Below, one piece after another: positions 16,407-25,217 of a DNA stretch of 64,000 nucleotides. Source of the stretch: Erginobacter sp964587835 (GTDB taxonomy: Bacteria > Auribacterota > Erginobacteria > Erginobacterales > Erginobacteraceae); NCBI GenBank assembly GCA_964587835.1, contig CAZPMN010000002.1, positions 1 to 64,000 on the forward strand, in the 5' to 3' direction. The translations under genes were made by a program, and so were the position numbers. Each line of letters starts with the position of its first letter. The first letter of the stretch is position 1. The notes below the pieces were generated by a model that worked only from the letters and a program-made list of their open reading frames with translations, made no database searches and had not been told where the DNA came from.

Positions 16407-17054
16407 TTATCCCCCGCCCGCCGGATCCCCTTCCGGCCCGGCCTTGGCCAGGCGGCTGTAGTTTTCCAGGGTATCGATATCCTGCAGGATAGCTTCGGCG
16501 CCGACTTCGACCGAATGGATCTTTTCCGGATGGCGGCGGAGGAGCTCGCGGGCGCCATACCTCCCGGCTACCCGGCGGATCTCTCCGACCAGGTTTCGGT
16601 GGAAGACGGGGGGATGACCCCGGCGGCCGCGGCAAACCGGAACGACGATTTCCGCCTCCGAGTCCCGATAGGCGGCGATGACCCGGTCGATGATCGCCGG
16701 GGCGATGAAGGGCTGATCGCCGAGGACAACCAGGAAACCGGCGTCGGGGGGAATCCCGGAGCGGGCCAGCCAGTAGTCGAGACCGGCAAGCAGGGACGAT
16801 CCCATCCCCGAACGGTAGTCCGGGTTAAAGATTACCCGGCAGGGGAATCTTTCCAGGAATCGCGAGACCCTATCCGCCTGATGGCCGGTGACCACCGCTG
16901 TCTCCTCCGCCCGGGAAGCGAGCACTGAGGAGACCACCGCCTCGAGGACGACCGACCGCTTCCAGGGGAGAAAGAGCTTGTTGCGGGGGGCGCAGCGGCG
17001 CGATTCTCCGGCCGCCAAGACGACAGCGTAAACCGGCCTCGGCGACGATTTCAC
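16407..17054 (-). CDS. MocA-like molybdopterin nucleotidyltransferase
   Basis: A 215-aa NTP transferase of the MobA/MocA type. The N-terminal nucleotide-binding loop is VVLAAGESRRCAPRNKLFL, slightly divergent from the usual RMGxPK. The metal-site motif is FLVVLGDQPF. It starts with GTG at 17054, 12 nt after the FAD subunit gene of a molybdenum hydroxylase. MocA enzymes attach CMP to molybdopterin for exactly this enzyme family, so cofactor maturation is the likely role. A general sugar or IspD-like nucleotidyltransferase is less likely given the context. Confidence 0.8.
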   Translation of the reverse strand: MKSSPRPVYAVVLAAGESRRCAPRNKLFLPWKRSVVLEAVVSSVLASRAEETAVVTGHQADRVSRFLERFPCRVIFNPDYRSGMGSSLLAGLDYWLARSGIPPDAGFLVVLGDQPFIAPAIIDRVIAAYRDSEAEIVVPVCRGRRGHPPVFHRNLVGEIRRVAGRYGARELLRRHPEKIHSVEVGAEAILQDIDTLENYSRLAKAGPEGDPAGGG

Positions 17055-17066
17055 GGGGGACGGTTA

Positions 17067-17915
17067 TCAGATGAGTTCCGCCAGGCCGCGGGCCAGAAGA
17101 AGGCCGGTCATCCGGTCGCGGTAGCGAGCGGTGGAACGGAGGTCGGTGATCGCTTGGGACTCTTCAGAGCAGAGAGTTCTCGCGGAGGCGATCGTCTCCC
17201 GGTTTAGTTCCCGGCCGGTCAGATACTCCTCGGTCCGGGAAGCCCGGATCACGGTCGGAGCGACCGCGCCAAGAGCGATTCTGATCGCCCCAACCTTTTG
17301 GGCTTCAAGAGTAACCAGAGCGGCGACCGAAACCTTGGAGATGGCCAGGGCCTTGCGCTGCCCAAGTTTTTTAAAGAAACCCCGAACCGGGGAAGCCGGG
17401 ATCGGAAAGGTGATTTCGGTCAGCAGTTCGTCGGGCCGCCGGACGGACTTCTTCACCCCGGTGAAGAAGTCCTCAATGGGCATGGTCCGCGTGCCGGCGC
17501 GGCTCTGCAGGACGACGGCGGCGGAAAGGGCGAAGAGGGCGGGGATGGTATCCCCGGAGGGGGAAGCCATCGCCAGGTTGCCCCCGATCGTACCCAGAGT
17601 CCGAATTTGGGGAGACCCCACCTCCCGGCAGCTCGCCGGTAGCGGGGGGCCTTTCTCTGCCAGCAAATCGGAATCCGCGGCCTGGCGGTGGGAGACCAGC
17701 GCGCCGATCCGGATCCGGCCCCCGGACTCCTCGATCCCTTTCAACTCCTCCAGTCCGCCGAGATCAAGAAGCACTCCGGGGGAGATCAGGCGTTCCTGGA
17801 TCATCACCAGCAGGTCGGTCCCCCCGGCCAGGGGAGCGCAATCTCCTCCCCGGGCGGCGATGAAATCCAGCGCCTCCGACAGATCGGCCGGACGGTGATA
17901 TTCGAATCTCATCAT
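17067..17915 (-). CDS. Molybdenum hydroxylase, FAD-binding subunit
   Basis: The medium subunit (CoxM/XdhB type), about 282 aa. It starts FEYHRPADLSEALDF and contains the FAD-contacting motifs APLAGGTDLLVMIQ and TIGGNLAMASPSGDT. The C-terminal CO-dehydrogenase flavoprotein domain includes RKALAISKVSVA. The start at 17915 overlaps the 2Fe-2S gene by 4 nt. The longer open frame upstream only shadows that gene. It carries electrons from the Fe-S subunit to FAD. Confidence 0.93.
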   Translation of the reverse strand: MMRFEYHRPADLSEALDFIAARGGDCAPLAGGTDLLVMIQERLISPGVLLDLGGLEELKGIEESGGRIRIGALVSHRQAADSDLLAEKGPPLPASCREVGSPQIRTLGTIGGNLAMASPSGDTIPALFALSAAVVLQSRAGTRTMPIEDFFTGVKKSVRRPDELLTEITFPIPASPVRGFFKKLGQRKALAISKVSVAALVTLEAQKVGAIRIALGAVAPTVIRASRTEEYLTGRELNRETIASARTLCSEESQAITDLRSTARYRDRMTGLLLARGLAELI

Positions 17916-18394
17916 CTTTGATCTTCCGCCATTCCCGCGGCGGCCACCTCCACTGCCTTGATGATCTTGGAGTATCCGGTACAACGGCAGAGGTTGCCGG
18001 AGAGAGCCACTTTGATCTCGTCCCGGGAAGGCTGGGGGTTGTGATCGAGCAGGGCCTTGGCCGACATGATCATCCCCGGGATGCAGTAGCCGCACTGGAC
18101 GGCCGATTCTTCTATAAACGCCCGCTGGAGAGGATGAAGTTTCTCTCCGTCACCGATCCCCTCGATCGTTTCCACCCGCCTCCCGGCGAGCTGGGGGACG
18201 AGAATCAGACAGGAGGTGACCGGTTCCCCGTCAAGCAGGACGGTACAGGCCCCGCACTCGCCCCGTTCGCAGCCGGCCTTGGCCCCGGTCAGGCCTAACC
18301 GCTCCCGCAGGAGCCTCAGCAGGGTGAAGGTCGGCGGCGCTTCGACGGCGACTTCCCTACCGTTGAGGGTGAACTTGATGTTGATCTCACTCAT
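17912..18394 (-). CDS. Molybdenum hydroxylase, 2Fe-2S subunit
   Basis: The small subunit (CoxS/XdhC type), 160 aa. It holds two [2Fe-2S] clusters. The plant-ferredoxin type motif is CERGECGACTVLLDG (about residues 42-56). The second cluster uses VQCGYCIPGM and LCRCTGYSKI. It overlaps the large-subunit gene by 8 nt and the FAD gene by 4 nt, so the three subunits are translationally linked. Confidence 0.96.
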   Translation of the reverse strand: MSEINIKFTLNGREVAVEAPPTFTLLRLLRERLGLTGAKAGCERGECGACTVLLDGEPVTSCLILVPQLAGRRVETIEGIGDGEKLHPLQRAFIEESAVQCGYCIPGMIMSAKALLDHNPQPSRDEIKVALSGNLCRCTGYSKIIKAVEVAAAGMAEDQR

Positions 18395-20672
18395 CGCTCT
18401 CTCCCGCCAGCCGGGCGGAGATCTCCTCCGGGGTAATCGGCAACCGGGTGAATCTCAGGCCCACGGCATCGTGAATGGCGTTGGCGATGGCCGGGGTCAC
18501 CGGGACCGTCGGAGCTTCTCCCACTCCTTTGGCCCCGTAAGGACCGCTCTTCTCCGGCTTCTCCACAATCACCGTCTCCTGATCCGGCGAGTCCAGAACG
18601 GTCGGGAGGATGTAGGTGGAGAAACCAACGTTCTTGAACTCGCCCTTCTCCACCGTCACCTTCTCGTAGAGGGTGTAACCGATCCCCATCACCGCTCCCC
18701 CCTCGCACTGCCCCTCCACCCCGGCCACGTTGATCGCCCGACCCATTTCCGGGATCGAGATCACCTTTCGGACCTGGACTTCCCCCGTCTCCGGGTCGAC
18801 CGAGACCAGGGCCAGCTGGGTGATATAAGTATAGTAGTTATGGGGCAGCCCGTCGCCGAAATCCTTGTCCGAGGTGGCGAAGACCGCCGCCCCGGTAACC
18901 TGGAGGGAAACGGCCTGGTCTTGCGCCCGGGCAAACAGGGCGGGCAGGTCGAGGCCCCGCCCGCTGGCCCCGCGGGGGAAAACCCTACCCCGCTCGTAGA
19001 CCAGATCGGATTCGGGAAGGTTCAGGGCTCGGGCGCCGACCCGGAGGAGGAGGGGCTTGAGCTTCTTCACTCCGTCGAGGATGGCGTTGCCGTTGATCAG
19101 GACCGAGCGGGAGGCGGTCACCGAACCGGAGTCGGGGCAGGCAAAGGTGTCGCCGTGAATTACCTCGATCTGTTCCAGGTCGCACTCCAGCGACTCGGCC
19201 AGCATCTGGGCATAGGCGGTCAGATTCCCCTGCCCGATCTCGATCGCTCCGGTCCGGAGGACGACTCTTCCCCCCTCCCGGATCTCAATCGTCACGTTGG
19301 CAAAGTCGGGTAGACCGACCCCGAGTCCAACCGCATGCCATTCCGAGGCGACCCCGACCCCGAACTTCAGGCCGGGATGGGCGGCGGCCAGTTCCCGCTT
19401 GATCTCCTCGTGCTTCCGCCAGAGGTCTGTCCTCTTCGCCGCCTCCAGGGTCTCCTTGATCCCGGCGCTGGTCTGGAGGCGGTGGCCGATCGCGGAGATG
19501 TCGCCCTGCTCGACCGCGTTGAGGAGCCGGAGCTCAATCGGGTCCATCCCCAGCTTCTCGGCCAGTTTATCCAGTTCCTGTTCCAGGCCGAAAACCACCT
19601 GGGAAGCTCCGAACCCCCGGAATTCCCCACCCATCGCGTTGTTGGTATAGACGCTGATCCCCTTAAACCGGGAGTGGGGATACCGGTAGGGACCGGGTGA
19701 GGACTCCAGGGCCAGGTTGAGGACCGGACCGGCGATGGTGTCGTAAGCCCCGGTGTTGGCGACCACTCTGACGTCGATCCCCCGTAGCTTCCCGTCCCGT
19801 CCCGCCCCAATTCGGAAGGTGGTTTGCATCGCGTGCCGCTTCGGTCCGGCCACGATCGACTCCTCCCGCGACCAGTGGAGCCGGACCGGTTTGCGGGTGC
19901 GATAGGCAAGAAGGGCAAGATGGATCTGGACGCTGATCTCATCCTTGCCCCCGAAGGCACCGCCGGTGGGTGAACCGATGATTCTGATCTTCAGAGGATC
20001 CCAGTCAAGAGAGCGGGCCACCTGGAGCTGATCCCGAAACGGGTACTGATCCCCGCACCAGACGGTGATCACTCCGCTCGCTTCGTCGTAAACGGCCACC
20101 CCGCCTTCCGTCTCCAGGTAGGCGTGTTCCATGAACTGGGTCTGGTAGGTCTGCTCGAGGACGATTTCCGACTCCGCCAGGGCCTTCTCCACATCCCCCT
20201 TGGGGGGGATGTCCATCCGATGCTGGATATTGCCTTCCTCGTGAATCGCCACCGCCCCCTCGGCCAAGGCCTCCTCCGGGGTGTCGATCACCGGGAGTTT
20301 TTCGTATTCGACCTCGATCAACTCCAGCGCCGCCTCGGCCGTTTCCTCATCCACCGCGGCCACCAGGGCCACCGCGTCGCCCCGGTAGCGCACCCGGTCG
20401 ACACAGAGAACCGGCCAGTTGGGGGTGACGATCCCAAAACCGTTGTGACCGGGGACATCCTCATGGGTGAGGACCGCCTCCACCCCGGGGAGCTGGCGGG
20501 CGCGAGTGACGTCGAGCTTGCGAATGCGCGCGTGGGGAACCGCGGCCCTCAGAACCCGGGCCCGGAGAAGATTCTCCGGATAGCGGTCGGTGGAATAAAC
20601 GGTCTTGCCGGTCACCTTATCCCGGGCGTCAATCCGGGGGGAACGCTTACTGATGTAACGGTATTCGGACAT
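18387..20672 (-). CDS. Molybdenum hydroxylase, molybdopterin-binding large subunit
   Basis: 761 aa, xanthine dehydrogenase/aldehyde oxidase family. The N-terminal a/b hammerhead domain starts KRSPRIDARDKVTGKTVYS. Mo-site segments include GGAFGGKDEI, MGGEFRGFGASQV and the catalytic glutamate in AKGVGEAPTVP. It lacks the CO dehydrogenase active-site loop, so the substrate is more likely a purine, aldehyde or aromatic heterocycle, but the sequence does not fix it. First gene of the four-gene operon (large, 2Fe-2S, FAD, MocA). Confidence 0.93.
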   Translation of the reverse strand: MSEYRYISKRSPRIDARDKVTGKTVYSTDRYPENLLRARVLRAAVPHARIRKLDVTRARQLPGVEAVLTHEDVPGHNGFGIVTPNWPVLCVDRVRYRGDAVALVAAVDEETAEAALELIEVEYEKLPVIDTPEEALAEGAVAIHEEGNIQHRMDIPPKGDVEKALAESEIVLEQTYQTQFMEHAYLETEGGVAVYDEASGVITVWCGDQYPFRDQLQVARSLDWDPLKIRIIGSPTGGAFGGKDEISVQIHLALLAYRTRKPVRLHWSREESIVAGPKRHAMQTTFRIGAGRDGKLRGIDVRVVANTGAYDTIAGPVLNLALESSPGPYRYPHSRFKGISVYTNNAMGGEFRGFGASQVVFGLEQELDKLAEKLGMDPIELRLLNAVEQGDISAIGHRLQTSAGIKETLEAAKRTDLWRKHEEIKRELAAAHPGLKFGVGVASEWHAVGLGVGLPDFANVTIEIREGGRVVLRTGAIEIGQGNLTAYAQMLAESLECDLEQIEVIHGDTFACPDSGSVTASRSVLINGNAILDGVKKLKPLLLRVGARALNLPESDLVYERGRVFPRGASGRGLDLPALFARAQDQAVSLQVTGAAVFATSDKDFGDGLPHNYYTYITQLALVSVDPETGEVQVRKVISIPEMGRAINVAGVEGQCEGGAVMGIGYTLYEKVTVEKGEFKNVGFSTYILPTVLDSPDQETVIVEKPEKSGPYGAKGVGEAPTVPVTPAIANAIHDAVGLRFTRLPITPEEISARLAGESDE

Positions 20673-20781
20673 TTCAACAGTTCAAACGGTTGCGCCGACA
20701 GTTGGAAGAAACAAGTTAAGATCCCCATCGGAGGAAATCAAGATAATTCTACCGCATCGCTTGGGTGGCCTCCCCTCCCCC

Positions 20782-21423
20782 TCATCTCTTCTCCGGATCC
20801 AGGATCAGGTCAATATAGGGGACCGGGGTCGGGCGGACCTTCTCGAGGAGGAGCTCCCGGTCCAGTTCGTTCCGGGTGAAGATCCCTTTATCGATCAGGA
20901 GCTTGATCAGCACTTCCTGCCGGAGGTAGATATCCCGCACGTCTTCCAGTTCCAGCTCGTCCAGAATCCGCCGACGACCGGTGACGAAATCCTCGTACTC
21001 CTTGGCCACTCTCACCCGCTCCGCCCGGACCGGTTCCGGCTCCTCGCCGATCACCCAGCCTTCGGAGATCTTTTCAACGTCGATCCAGGGAAAATTGAAG
21101 CGGGCGCTGAAAACCTGGCCGTAAATGATCAGCCGGTCTCCCCGTTCGAAACGTCCCAGTTCTGCCGCCTGTCGGCGGGGATAGAAAAGCTGGGCGAAGA
21201 TCCGGTTGTCCGCCTCGACGAAGAAACCGGCGTAAAGGCTGGCGGAGCGGGGGACGTCCGCGTCGTTGAGCCAGGTTGAATCTTCCTTGAGAAATCGGCA
21301 CTTGAGCTTGATCGGGACCCCGATGAACTGAGCCGGGTCCCGGATCAGGCGGTCGCCGGAGACCTCAATATAGTCGGACTGGGAAACCAGTCCGAACAAC
21401 AGCATTAGGATCAGCGGCTTCAT
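20782..21423 (-). CDS. Secreted hypothetical protein, possible OB-fold
   Basis: About 213 aa from the ATG at 21423, whose N-terminus (MKPLILMLLFGLVSQS) resembles a short signal peptide. The first half repeats a pattern of short beta strands (IGVPIKLKCRF, RIFAQLFYP, GDRLIIYGQVFSARFNF) that resembles an OB-fold. This is inference. The C-terminal half is helical and charged, ending VPYIDLILDPEKR. No family is recognised. It lies upstream of the molybdenum hydroxylase genes on the same strand, 109 nt away, so a link is possible but unproven. Confidence 0.7.
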   Translation of the reverse strand: MKPLILMLLFGLVSQSDYIEVSGDRLIRDPAQFIGVPIKLKCRFLKEDSTWLNDADVPRSASLYAGFFVEADNRIFAQLFYPRRQAAELGRFERGDRLIIYGQVFSARFNFPWIDVEKISEGWVIGEEPEPVRAERVRVAKEYEDFVTGRRRILDELELEDVRDIYLRQEVLIKLLIDKGIFTRNELDRELLLEKVRPTPVPYIDLILDPEKR

Positions 21424-21646
21424 AAATAGTCGGTGGGGGCGGGTTTCCTCCCCGACGGACCGATGACAATTCCGGCCGCGCCCGGCGCTCCCGCAGGATA
21501 ATCTATTATATCGGGCCTCGGCGGGCAACAGGGAATCCCGGCCGGGGAGGCGGAAGGCAATCCCTTTTGCCTTGCGTCGAGGGAATTCTTATACTACTTT
21601 CATCTCTTCCCGGCAAGGAGACAAACCGGATCGAGGAGACTCCAAG

Positions 21647-22630
21647 ATGGGTAACGAGAAGCAGGCCCTGGTCACCGGCGCCAGCGGGTTTATCGGCAGC
21701 CACCTGGTCGAGACCCTCCGGCGGGAGGGCTGGTCTGTGCGCTGCCTGATCCGCAGGAGCAGTTCCCGCAAAATGCTTCCCCATCAGGGGGTGGAGCTGG
21801 CCTTCGGCGAGTTGGAGAACCGGGATTCGTTGTCCCGGGCCCTGCGCGGGATCACCACCGTCTTTCACCTGGCCGGCCGGGTCAGCGCGCGACGGCGGCG
21901 CGACTTTTTTGAGGTCAACCTGGAAGGAACCAAAAACCTCCTGACGGCGGCCCGAACAGAGGGCGGGCTGAAGAGGTTCATCTATGCCTCCAGCCTCTCC
22001 GCCGCCGGCCCCAGCCCGGACGGACATCCGCGCCGGGAGACAGAGGAAGCCCGACCGGTCAGTTATTACGGGGAGAGCAAGCTGGCGGCGGAGGGAGAAG
22101 TTCTCCGGGCCGGGGTTCATTTTCCGGTTACGATCCTGCGCCCGGCCGCGGTTTACGGCCCGGGGGATCAGGCGACCCTCCAGCTGATCAGGATGGCCGC
22201 GCGGGGATGGAGATTCCAGCCGGGGGGAGCGGATTCCACCTTCTCCGCCATTCACGTTGGGGACGTGGTCGCGGGGATGATCCTCGCCGCCGGGGAACCG
22301 GAGACCAGGTCGGCCACCTACTACCTGGCCGACGGCAGGGTTTATTCCTGGGGAGAGACCTTCACCCTGCTCCAATCCCTCCTGGGGAGAAAGACCGGCG
22401 GGCGGAGGATCCCCTGGGCGTCGGGGAGAGCCGCCGTCCGGCTGGCCGCCGCCGTCTGCCCCCTTTCCCCGGCGGCTTTTTATCTGGACAAAATCCGGGA
22501 GATGGACCATAAGTACTGGGTCTGCGATATAAGCCAAGCCCGGGAAGCGTTGGGTTTCTCTCCCCGGTACGATCTCCCCCGCGGTCTGCAAGAGACAATA
22601 GAATGGTATCGGACCGCCGGGTGGCTTTGA
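21647..22630 (+). CDS. cerR: CerR-like NAD(P)-dependent reductase (extended SDR)
   Basis: A 327-aa extended short-chain dehydrogenase. The Rossmann motif is ALVTGASGFIGSHLVETL (residues about 7-24). The catalytic serine region is FIYASSLSAAGP and the YxxxK motif is SYYGESKLAAEGE. Alone it could be called an NDP-sugar epimerase. The next plus-strand genes are a serine palmitoyltransferase-like enzyme and a YghO/GNAT-type acyltransferase. Together they match the spt, bcerS and cerR set known for ceramide synthesis in Caulobacter. CerR would reduce the 3-keto group of the sphingoid base or ceramide. The ATG at 21647 follows a GGAG site. Confidence 0.75.
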   Translation: MGNEKQALVTGASGFIGSHLVETLRREGWSVRCLIRRSSSRKMLPHQGVELAFGELENRDSLSRALRGITTVFHLAGRVSARRRRDFFEVNLEGTKNLLTAARTEGGLKRFIYASSLSAAGPSPDGHPRRETEEARPVSYYGESKLAAEGEVLRAGVHFPVTILRPAAVYGPGDQATLQLIRMAARGWRFQPGGADSTFSAIHVGDVVAGMILAAGEPETRSATYYLADGRVYSWGETFTLLQSLLGRKTGGRRIPWASGRAAVRLAAAVCPLSPAAFYLDKIREMDHKYWVCDISQAREALGFSPRYDLPRGLQETIEWYRTAGWL

Positions 22631-22694
22631 CGCCCTCCCCCGGGAGTAACCGGGTTGCGGTTCTTATCTAATCCTGCACGGAGCGAGAAATCTG

Positions 22695-23876
22695 ATGGCC
22701 GACCTTTTCACCAAATGTACCGAATTCACCAGGGCCCGGGAGATAATGGACCTGGGCCTCTATCCCTACTTCACCGAGATCACCTCCGCCCAGGAAACCG
22801 AGGTCATCATCGAAGGCCGGAAGATCCTGATGCTTGGTTCCAACAGTTACCTGGGCCTGACCTGTCACCCGAAGGTCAAGGCGGCGGCCGCCGCCGCCCT
22901 GGAGAAGTACGGAACCGGCTGCGCCGGTTCCCGATTCCTCAACGGGACCCTGGACATCCACCGCGAGCTGGAGGAACGGCTGGCGGCCTTCTTCCGGAAG
23001 GAGTCGGCCCTGGTCTTCTCCACCGGCTTCCAGGCCAACCTGGGAACGATCTCCGCCCTGGTGGGGAAGAACGACACCGTCCTGATCGACCGCCTCGACC
23101 ACGCCAGCATCATCGACGGCACGCGGCTCTCCTTCGGCAAGATCAAGAAGTTCACCCACGGCGATATGGACGATTTGGAGCGAATCCTCACCCACTGCGG
23201 GGAAAACGGGAAGCTGATCGTGGTCGACGGTATCTTTAGTATGGAGGGGGATATCGCCCCCCTACCCCGGATCGTCGAGCTGGCGCGGGAATACGGAGCC
23301 CGGGTCCTGGTCGACGACGCCCATTCGGTCGGGGTGCTCGGCAAGTCCGGTTGGGGGACCGCCGAACACTTCGGCCTCGAGGACGAAGTGGACCTGATTA
23401 TGATCACCTTCAGCAAGTCCCTGGCCTCGATCGGGGGCTGCGTGGCCGGGAGCGAGGCGGTGATCCACTACCTGAAACATTTTGCCCGCTCGCTGATCTT
23501 CTCCGCCAGTCTCCCTCCCTCGGCGGTGGCGACGGTGATGGCCTGTCTCGACATCATCGAGGAGGAACCGGAACGCCGCTTCCGGCTCTGGGACATCACC
23601 CACAAGATGCTCGAAGGGTTCAAGGCGGCGGGGTTCCACACCGGCGAGAGCGAAACGCCGATTATCCCCATCTTCACCGGCGACCTGGAGAAGGCGTTTA
23701 TGATGCGCAAGCTTCTCTTTGACGCCGGGATCTTCGTCAACCCGGTAGTCCCCCCCGCCGTTCCCCCCGACCAGACCCTGATCCGGACCAGCTTTATGGC
23801 CACCCACACCGACGCCCAGCTCGATTTCGCCTTGGAGACTTTCGAGAAGGTGGGGAAGAAGCTGGGGATAATTTAG
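22695..23876 (+). CDS. spt: Serine palmitoyltransferase-like alpha-oxoamine synthase
   Basis: A 393-aa PLP enzyme of the alpha-oxoamine synthase family. Key features are the early substrate loop NSYLGLTCHP, the PLP-stacking histidine in DRLDHASIID, DDAHSVGVLG with the cofactor aspartate and histidine, and the Schiff-base lysine in MITFSKSLASIGG (about residue 240). Family members condense an acyl thioester with an amino acid. Serine gives 3-ketosphinganine (Spt), glycine gives Kbl-type products and alanine gives KAPA (BioF). The neighbours favour Spt, but sequence alone does not exclude the others. Confidence 0.78.
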   Translation: MADLFTKCTEFTRAREIMDLGLYPYFTEITSAQETEVIIEGRKILMLGSNSYLGLTCHPKVKAAAAAALEKYGTGCAGSRFLNGTLDIHRELEERLAAFFRKESALVFSTGFQANLGTISALVGKNDTVLIDRLDHASIIDGTRLSFGKIKKFTHGDMDDLERILTHCGENGKLIVVDGIFSMEGDIAPLPRIVELAREYGARVLVDDAHSVGVLGKSGWGTAEHFGLEDEVDLIMITFSKSLASIGGCVAGSEAVIHYLKHFARSLIFSASLPPSAVATVMACLDIIEEEPERRFRLWDITHKMLEGFKAAGFHTGESETPIIPIFTGDLEKAFMMRKLLFDAGIFVNPVVPPAVPPDQTLIRTSFMATHTDAQLDFALETFEKVGKKLGII

Positions 23877-23888
23877 GGAATGGGGAAT

Positions 23889-24043
23889 GGTAAGCAGTAA
23901 GCGGTAAGTGGTAAGCAGTAAGCAGTGGGCAGTAGGCAGCAGGACGAAGAACTGAATATCCAATATTCAACAAGGAATATCCGATGAAGAAGGATGGACG
24001 GTACTTGGATATTGGATATTCTCTGTTGGCTATTGGTTATTCG
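23889..24043 (+). repeat. Tandem heptamer repeats (RGTRAKC type, then TTGGATA type)
   Basis: From 23889 to 23943 there are about eight degenerate 7-mers: GGTAAGC, AGTAAGC, GGTAAGT, GGTAAGC, AGTAAGC, AGTGGGC, AGTAGGC and AGCAGG. From 23953 to 24043 there is a second type built on TTGGATA and its complement. The block starts 12 nt after the spt stop and fills the 210-nt gap before the acyltransferase gene. Confidence 0.85.
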
Positions 24044-24086
24044 AATCAGAAGTAATTTTCCACCCTGGTTGAACCTATTATCCCGG

Positions 24087-25217
24087 ATGTCCCTCCCGCC
24101 TCTCCAGCTTGAGGAAGTTATCTCTCGCCGGGAACTGAAGCGGTTCCTCAGATTCCCCTGGGAGGTTTACCGGAGCAACCCCCACTGGGTCCCTCCCCTG
24201 CTCCGGGAAGAGCGCAAGACCCTCACACCCGGGATTCATCCCTTCTGGGAACACGCCAAACGCTCTCTCTTCCTTGCCTACCGCAACGGGCAAGCGGTGG
24301 GCCGGATCGCGGCGATAGAGGACCGGGATTTCATCGAGTACCACCGGGAGCCGACCGGCTACTTCGGCTACTTCGAGTGCCTCAACGACCCGGAGGCGGC
24401 GGGGGCCCTGCTGGCCGAGGCGCAGAGATGGCTGGCCGGGCGGGGATTGAAAAAGATGATCGGCCCCCTCAACCCCTCCACCAATGGGGTCTGCGGTTTT
24501 CTCCTTGAGGGATATGACTCTCCGCCCCGGCTGATGATGCCCTACACCCCCCCTTACTACCACGACCTGATGGGGGGTGGCGGCCTGGAGAAGGCCAAGG
24601 ACCTGCTCGCCTACCGGATCCCGGTTCCGAAAGAGATGAATCCCCGGCTGGAGAAGATCTCGGCGATCCTGAAGAAGAAGGGTCTCTCCGTCCGGACCGT
24701 CCGGATGGACGACTTCGCCAACGAACTGAAACTGATTCGGGAGATCTACAACTCGGCCTGGGCGAAAAACTGGGGTTTCGTCCCCATCACCGAGGCCGAG
24801 ATCAAGGCGATGGCGAAAGAGCTCAAACCCCTGGTCGTCCCCGAGCTGGTCTTCTTCGCCGAGTACCGGGGGAAACCGGTCGGCTTTTACCTGGTCCTCC
24901 CCGACTACAACCAGGTTATCAGGAAGATGAACGGGAAGATGGGACCGGTCCAGATAATCCGTTTCCTCCTCGGGAGAAAAAAGATTGACGCCGTGCGGCT
25001 GATGATGGCCGGAATCGAGGAGGAGTACCGAAAGAAAGGCCTGGACGGAATGCTCTACCTGGAGTCGGCCCGGACCACCCGCGACCTCGGCTACGTCGAC
25101 TCCGAGATCTCCTGGCTCTTAGAGGACAACCTCCTGGTCATCCGAGCCGCCGAGATGATGGGCGGCACCCTCTATAAGAAATACCGCATCTATCAGAAGT
25201 TACTGAATGAATTCTGA
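24087..25217 (+). CDS. bCerS-like acyltransferase (GNAT / YghO family)
   Basis: About 376 aa. It shows the hallmarks of the YghO-like GNAT family: FPWEVYRSNPHWVPPLL near the N-terminus, GRIAAIEDRDFIEYH, GYFGYFECLNDPEAA, IGPLNPSTNGVCGF, and the pyrophosphate-loop-like region IEEEYRKKGLDGMLYLES in the second GNAT half. This family includes Caulobacter bCerS, which acylates the sphingoid amine to form (keto)ceramide. The start at 24087 follows an intergenic heptamer block and has no strong ribosome binding site. Its 3' end overlaps purC by 18 nt, tail to tail. Confidence 0.72.
   Translation: MSLPPLQLEEVISRRELKRFLRFPWEVYRSNPHWVPPLLREERKTLTPGIHPFWEHAKRSLFLAYRNGQAVGRIAAIEDRDFIEYHREPTGYFGYFECLNDPEAAGALLAEAQRWLAGRGLKKMIGPLNPSTNGVCGFLLEGYDSPPRLMMPYTPPYYHDLMGGGGLEKAKDLLAYRIPVPKEMNPRLEKISAILKKKGLSVRTVRMDDFANELKLIREIYNSAWAKNWGFVPITEAEIKAMAKELKPLVVPELVFFAEYRGKPVGFYLVLPDYNQVIRKMNGKMGPVQIIRFLLGRKKIDAVRLMMAGIEEEYRKKGLDGMLYLESARTTRDLGYVDSEISWLLEDNLLVIRAAEMMGGTLYKKYRIYQKLLNEF

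Noticed and set aside
21647..22630. Naming the SDR an NDP-sugar epimerase of the polysaccharide pathway
   Set aside because: The motifs fit either, but it is adjacent to an Spt-like and bCerS-like gene rather than to glycosyltransferases, so the CerR role is preferred.
23889..24043. Tandem repeat considered as a CRISPR array
   Set aside because: Units are 7 nt, contiguous, without spacers of 25-40 nt, and no cas genes are nearby.
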